This document shows, piece after piece, positions 32,473-38,761 of a DNA stretch of 38,761 nucleotides. Source of the DNA: Caldisericum exile (lineage in GTDB: Bacteria > Caldisericota > Caldisericia > Caldisericales > Caldisericaceae). Below the pieces are notes generated by a model that made no database searches, had not been told where the DNA came from, and saw only the letters and a list, made by a program, of their open reading frames with translations. The stretch covers positions 1 through 38,761 of the forward strand of contig PNIL01000055.1 of NCBI GenBank assembly GCA_002877955.1, read 5' to 3'. Each line of letters begins with the position of its first letter. Within the stretch, counting starts at the first letter, position 1. A program made the translations under genes and the position numbers.

Positions 32473-33271
32473 CAAAAAGGATTTAGCAACAGAAGAAATT
32501 GAAGAATTTCTTATTTCAAAAAATTTCGGAATAAAGTTCACAGAAGAGTTTATAGAAAAGCTTAAGGAAAGCAAAATTGACTATTTGGAGCTTTTTGAAA
32601 AACTAATTAGAGAAACATTCAACAGTGTTGATACAAAAGTTAATACGGATGGGCCAAAGCCTGTGATTTTTGTCTTTGCTGGATCAAATGGATCTGGCAA
32701 AACAACAAGTATTGCAAAAATAGCAAATTACCACAAAAAGAGAGGATTTAAAAATATTTTACTTATCGCAGGTGACACCTTTAGATCTGGTGCAACGGAA
32801 CAGCTCTCAATATGGGCAGAACGTATTGACGTTGATATAGTTAAAGGGCAATCAGGTCAAGACCCTGCAAGCGTTGTATTTGATGGACTTTCAAAAGAAG
32901 GCATCTATGATCTAATTCTTGTTGATACCTCAGGAAGAGTCGAAACAAATGAAAACCTACTTAGAGAATTAACAAAAATAGAGAAGGTTATACTTAATAA
33001 AAAAGGACATATAAATGAGGTTTTTCTTGTACTTGATAGTCTCACAGGCTTGAATGCATTTAATCAAATGGAAGCATTCGTAAAAGCAATAAATGTTACA
33101 GGCATTATACTCACTAAATTCGACTCAAATAGTGCACCAGGAGTCGTTGTTCCAATTGTTCAAACCTATAAAATCCCAGTTAAATTCATTGGAACAGGTG
33201 AGGGAATTGAAGATTTAGAAGAATTTTCTGTCGATACTTACATACACAAACTAACGGGAGGTACTAAATGA
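32438..33271 (+). CDS. ftsY: SRP receptor FtsY
   Basis: Membrane receptor GTPase for the signal recognition particle. At 277 residues it consists of the NG domain only, without the acidic A domain found in E. coli. Motifs: G1 GSNGSGKTTS, DTFRSGATEQL (where DTFRAAA is usual), G3 DTSGR and G4 TKFD. The G4 loop reads TKFDSNSAPG, unlike the usual TKLDGTAKGG. I chose ATG 32438; the frame is open 12 bp further to a TTG. It lies inside the end of rnc and overlaps ylxM by 4 bp (ATGA). Confidence 0.93.
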   Translation: MNIFEKLKNLFSKKDLATEEIEEFLISKNFGIKFTEEFIEKLKESKIDYLELFEKLIRETFNSVDTKVNTDGPKPVIFVFAGSNGSGKTTSIAKIANYHKKRGFKNILLIAGDTFRSGATEQLSIWAERIDVDIVKGQSGQDPASVVFDGLSKEGIYDLILVDTSGRVETNENLLRELTKIEKVILNKKGHINEVFLVLDSLTGLNAFNQMEAFVKAINVTGIILTKFDSNSAPGVVVPIVQTYKIPVKFIGTGEGIEDLEEFSVDTYIHKLTGGTK

Positions 33272-33636
33272 AAAACATAACGCCAAGAGAAAAGAAACTT
33301 ATAAAAAAAGCAAGAGTAAAAGAATTACTGGAAGTTTATTCAAATTTACTCACGGATAAAGAAAGAAAGATTCTCACACTTTATACTGACCCAGCCTTAA
33401 GTGGAGCTGCCATTGCAAAGAAGTTAAAAGTTTCAAGGCAGGCAATTCATGATCACATAAGACGTGGCATCAACAAAATGGAAAGATGTGAAACAAAATC
33501 AAAATTATTAGAAAAAAGAAGAAGAAAAATGAAAATATTCCTTGAAATTGAGGGCATCCTTTCCAAAAAAGAACTCTCAAAAGAGGATGTGCAAACTTTG
33601 AATAAACTATTTGAACAATTAAAAGACTTGGATTAG
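33268..33636 (+). CDS. ylxM: YlxM-family HTH protein
   Basis: A 122-residue protein of the UPF0122/YlxM family, which is encoded beside ffh and ftsY in Gram-positive bacteria and modulates SRP in streptococci. It has a sigma-70 region-4-like helix-turn-helix at about 25-70: LLTDKERKILTLYTDPALSG, then AAIAKKLKVSRQAIHDHIRRG. Its ATG overlaps the ftsY stop, and the following gene is ffh, so all three are translated together. Confidence 0.92.
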   Translation: MKNITPREKKLIKKARVKELLEVYSNLLTDKERKILTLYTDPALSGAAIAKKLKVSRQAIHDHIRRGINKMERCETKSKLLEKRRRKMKIFLEIEGILSKKELSKEDVQTLNKLFEQLKDLD

Positions 33637-33646
33637 GAGGCATACC

Positions 33647-34957
33647 ATTTTTGAATCTTTAAAGGAAAGCATAAACACAGTCCTTAAAAAGCTACGTTCA
33701 AAAGGCCATTTAAGTGAAGCAGATATAAAAGCAGCTATTAAAGAAATTAGACTTGCACTACTTGAAGCAGATGTTAATTATAAGCTTGTAAAAGAAATTA
33801 CCGAGAAAGTTGAAACTGAGGCAAAGTCCTCAAAAGTGCTAGAGAGTTTCACTCCCGCTGAACAAATTTTGTCAATTTTATATTCAGTCCTTGTAGACTA
33901 CGTTGGACACTCAGAAAAGCTAAAACTTCATGGAGGTAAAAACTTCATTATACTTGTAGGTTTACAGGGAAACGGTAAAACTACCACAGCTGCCAAACTT
34001 GGATATTATCTAAAGAAGAAATTAAATTACAATCCAATTCTTGTGCCTTTTGATTTCAAACGTCCTGCAAGTTTCGATCAACTTATTCAACTTGGAAAAT
34101 CAAATGACATTGCTTATCTTGATTTAAGAAATGAAGAAAATATGAGAATTGCTCTATCTAAAATTGATTCATATATGGAAAAAAATGGTTTTAATGTCGC
34201 TATCATAGATACTGCTGGGAGAAAAGAGATCGACACCCCTCTTATGGAAGAATTGAAGTTAATAAACAACTATTTTGAGGATCCAGAGACACTCATGGTA
34301 ATGGATGTTACCTTGGGACAAACCTCATTGGATATAGTAAAGGGCTTTAAAGAATATCTCAAGATAACAGGGGGCATATTTACAAAATTTGATTCATCTG
34401 CTAAAGGTGGTAGTGTTTTATCCTTTAAATATGTAACGGGGAGCCCTGTAAAGTTTGTTGGAACCGGAGAAAAAATTCAAGATCTTGAACCATTTGACGG
34501 CGATGCTCTTATTTCAAGATTGGTTGGAAGAGGAGATTTAAAAGGACTCTTTGAAAAGGCACAAGAGGCAATTTCTCTTGAAGAGAGTGAAAAAATAGCA
34601 AAAGATTTCCAAAGTGGAAATTTTGACTTAAATGATTTAAAGATGCAACTTGAAAGTCTTCTTAAAATGGGAGGACTATCGAAAGTATTCTCAATGCTTC
34701 CAAATTTTTCAAATCTAAAGATTCCAAAAGAGTATATGGATGAAAAGGCATTGAGAAGGATGATTGCTATCATAAACGCAATGACAAAGGAAGAAAGAGC
34801 ACATCCAGAAATTATAAATGCATCAAGAAAAGAACGCATTGCTAAGGGCACTCATGTAAGCAAAGCAGAAGTAAATCAACTTCTCAAAAACTTTGAAAAT
34901 TTCAAAAAATTATCGAAAAACCTTAAGAATCTTGATATATCAAAATTTAGATTTTAA
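33647..34957 (+). CDS. ffh: Signal recognition particle protein Ffh, ATT start
   Basis: SRP54 homologue that binds signal peptides and 4.5S RNA. The full frame gives 436 residues, the normal length. The N-terminus FESLKESINTVLKKLRSKGH is in-frame from ATT at 33647, which lies 6 nt after a perfect AGGAGG. No ATG, GTG or TTG is available there, and the first GTG (33836) would delete the N domain. GTPase motifs: VGLQGNGKTTT, PFDFKRPASFDQL, DTAGR and G4 TKFDSSAKGGS (usually TKLDGDAKGG). The M domain has SRKERIAKG and ends LKNLDISKFRF with few methionines. The stop overlaps that of the convergent transporter gene. Confidence 0.88.
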   Translation: MFESLKESINTVLKKLRSKGHLSEADIKAAIKEIRLALLEADVNYKLVKEITEKVETEAKSSKVLESFTPAEQILSILYSVLVDYVGHSEKLKLHGGKNFIILVGLQGNGKTTTAAKLGYYLKKKLNYNPILVPFDFKRPASFDQLIQLGKSNDIAYLDLRNEENMRIALSKIDSYMEKNGFNVAIIDTAGRKEIDTPLMEELKLINNYFEDPETLMVMDVTLGQTSLDIVKGFKEYLKITGGIFTKFDSSAKGGSVLSFKYVTGSPVKFVGTGEKIQDLEPFDGDALISRLVGRGDLKGLFEKAQEAISLEESEKIAKDFQSGNFDLNDLKMQLESLLKMGGLSKVFSMLPNFSNLKIPKEYMDEKALRRMIAIINAMTKEERAHPEIINASRKERIAKGTHVSKAEVNQLLKNFENFKKLSKNLKNLDISKFRF

Positions 34958-35853
34958 TCCCCTTTTAAATTTACTCGATTTATAAAATAACTTGAAATAA
35001 GAATTAATATACCACCCAAAACTGCATATATTGTAAGTTTTTCTTTAAGAAGAAGTGTGCCGTAAAGCGTAGAAAAAAACGGAACAAGGTAGCCAACAAA
35101 AGAAGACTTTCCTGCACCAAACTTTGATATTGCGTAAAAGAAATATGTATATCCAATCCCATTGAGTACCACGCCAGCAAAAATAAGAGCAAAAATAGAC
35201 TGATAAGTGAAATCTGGCGCTGGAAGTTTAAAAATTGGAATTGCAACCAATGAAAACAAAAAACCAAATATCATCAAATAGAAAGATGATGTAAATGCAT
35301 CCATAAAGCTTGAAACCTTCTTAAGAAGAATAACCCCAATCGCATAAGAAATCGAAGCAAACGCTACAAGCAATAAATTCAGTATATTAATTGAAATCTT
35401 TGCTTTGATGAATTCGTTAAAGAAAATGAAAAATACACCTAAAAATCCAAACAGAAAATAAGGAACTAATTTGTAATTTAACTTTTCATTCGTAAATAAA
35501 ATTGAAAATATCAATGCAAAAATTGGCGAACTTGCCAATAATAAAGATGCAATATAGCTTGGAACAGTCCTTTCACCGAAAGATATAAGAATTTGGGGTA
35601 AAAATGTGTCAAAAAAGGCCGCACTCAAAACAAAAATTAATGCATTTTTTTCAAATATAATATTCCTCTTTAAAATGAACTTTAAGATTATAAAAATTGA
35701 TATTGCTCCAATAAGAAGTTTTAATGACACAAAAAGAATTGGATGAAAACTCTTTATGATGATTTTAATAAGTATATAATCTGACCCCCAGATAAGCGAA
35801 AGTGAAAGTATACTGAAAGTAAAATTATCTATGAGACTTTTAAGTTTTGCCAT
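34954..35853 (-). CDS. EamA/DMT-family transporter
   Basis: A 299-residue integral membrane protein with about ten helices in two EamA-like halves, typical of the drug/metabolite transporter superfamily. It starts near LSLIWGSDYILIKIIIKSF, and VGYLVPFFSTLYGTLLLKEKL in the second half is the recognisable EamA motif. Substrate is unknown. I chose ATG 35853 over a TTG 15 nt upstream: TATAAT ends 6 nt before the ATG and there is no Shine-Dalgarno. It lies downstream of the rRNA operon on the same strand, past the 5S terminator. Confidence 0.87.
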   Translation of the reverse strand: MAKLKSLIDNFTFSILSLSLIWGSDYILIKIIIKSFHPILFVSLKLLIGAISIFIILKFILKRNIIFEKNALIFVLSAAFFDTFLPQILISFGERTVPSYIASLLLASSPIFALIFSILFTNEKLNYKLVPYFLFGFLGVFFIFFNEFIKAKISINILNLLLVAFASISYAIGVILLKKVSSFMDAFTSSFYLMIFGFLFSLVAIPIFKLPAPDFTYQSIFALIFAGVVLNGIGYTYFFYAISKFGAGKSSFVGYLVPFFSTLYGTLLLKEKLTIYAVLGGILILISSYFINRVNLKGD

Positions 35854-35859
35854 TTGTAA

Positions 35860-35865
35860 ATTATA
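35860..35865 (-). promoter_or_regulatory. -10 box of the EamA gene, leaderless type
   Basis: Minus-strand TATAAT with exactly 6 nt to the ATG; -35 region is T-rich and poor, partly coinciding with the 5S terminator T-tract. Confidence 0.6.
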
Positions 35866-35880
35866 CACAGTTCAAAATGC

Positions 35881-35895
35881 AAAAAAAATAAAAAA
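35881..35895 (-). terminator. T-tract terminating the rRNA operon
   Basis: Directly after the 5S rRNA 3' end the minus strand reads TTTTTATTTTTTTT. With the GC-rich terminal helix of 5S just upstream this should act as an intrinsic terminator. Confidence 0.7.
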
Positions 35896-36015
<120 letters not shown>

Positions 36016-36048
36016 AAAAGGATTGTACCTTCAAAACTGCATGGGGTA

Positions 36049-38761
<2,713 letters not shown>

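Noticed and set aside
33836-34957. Truncated or pseudogene ffh starting at GTG
   Set aside because: The upstream frame is open and encodes a typical Ffh N-terminus behind a perfect Shine-Dalgarno; the missing piece is the start codon type, not the sequence.
36016-36048. tRNA in the 23S-5S spacer
   Set aside because: The spacer is only about 33 nt.

Overview
The window is compact, AT-rich bacterial chromosome. Most genes are in tight operons with 4-bp ATGA start/stop overlaps, while the rRNA genes at the right edge are strikingly GC-rich against the AT-rich coding DNA, as in thermophiles. Gene content (Pst phosphate uptake, CstA, an APC amino-acid permease, a class III aminotransferase, an isoaspartyl peptidase-like hydrolase, a DUF763 protein, an ArsA-like ATPase) fits a small-genome thermophile living on peptides and amino acids. 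Caldisericum-type bacteria are my best guess, but this is inference from style and content, not from a database comparison.

Layout, left to right. (1) 1-381: a tandem hairpin repeat at the window edge, then about 215 bp with no gene. (2) 382-2760, minus strand: rpsP-khpA-ylqD-trmD-SPOUT methyltransferase operon with a clear promoter; rimM is missing from its usual place and rplS does not follow. (3) 2762-4416, minus: DUF763 and YigZ/IMPACT proteins. (4) 4472-10514, plus: phoB-phoR, then pstSCAB-phoU, with four phased TTTAAC repeats (a candidate Pho box) before pstS. (5) 10511-14721: a secreted zinc phospholipase C-like protein, an isoaspartyl peptidase, a PP-loop ATPase and a class III aminotransferase. 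(6) 14851-18746: a small membrane protein, an APC permease, a metallophosphoesterase and a nucleotidyltransferase-fold protein. (7) 18761-25044, minus: a LytS/LytTR two-component system followed by cstA, a small conserved-looking protein, an ArsA/Get3-like ATPase and a membrane-anchored protein of unknown function. (8) 25079-34957, plus: an MBL hydrolase, glmM-glmS, tRNA-Ala, leuS-rpmF-rnc-ftsY-ylxM-ffh. (9) 34954-38761, minus: an EamA transporter downstream of 5S and partial 23S rRNA.

How the genes fit together: PhoBR probably senses phosphate limitation and drives pst. The LytS-type sensor next to cstA recalls the BtsSR-BtsT pyruvate-uptake logic of enterobacteria. The leuS-to-ffh operon couples translation, RNA processing and SRP protein targeting. 

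The most notable observations are: (a) a recurrent TATAAT-N6-ATG arrangement implying leaderless mRNAs at several genes; (b) an apparent ATT start codon for ffh behind a perfect Shine-Dalgarno; (c) matching TKFDS deviations in both SRP GTPases; (d) a perfect 30-bp palindrome inside a small gene; (e) the cstA/ArsA-like cassette; and (f) a terminator-like hairpin between ylqD and trmD. I did not find an obvious new defence or mobile system.
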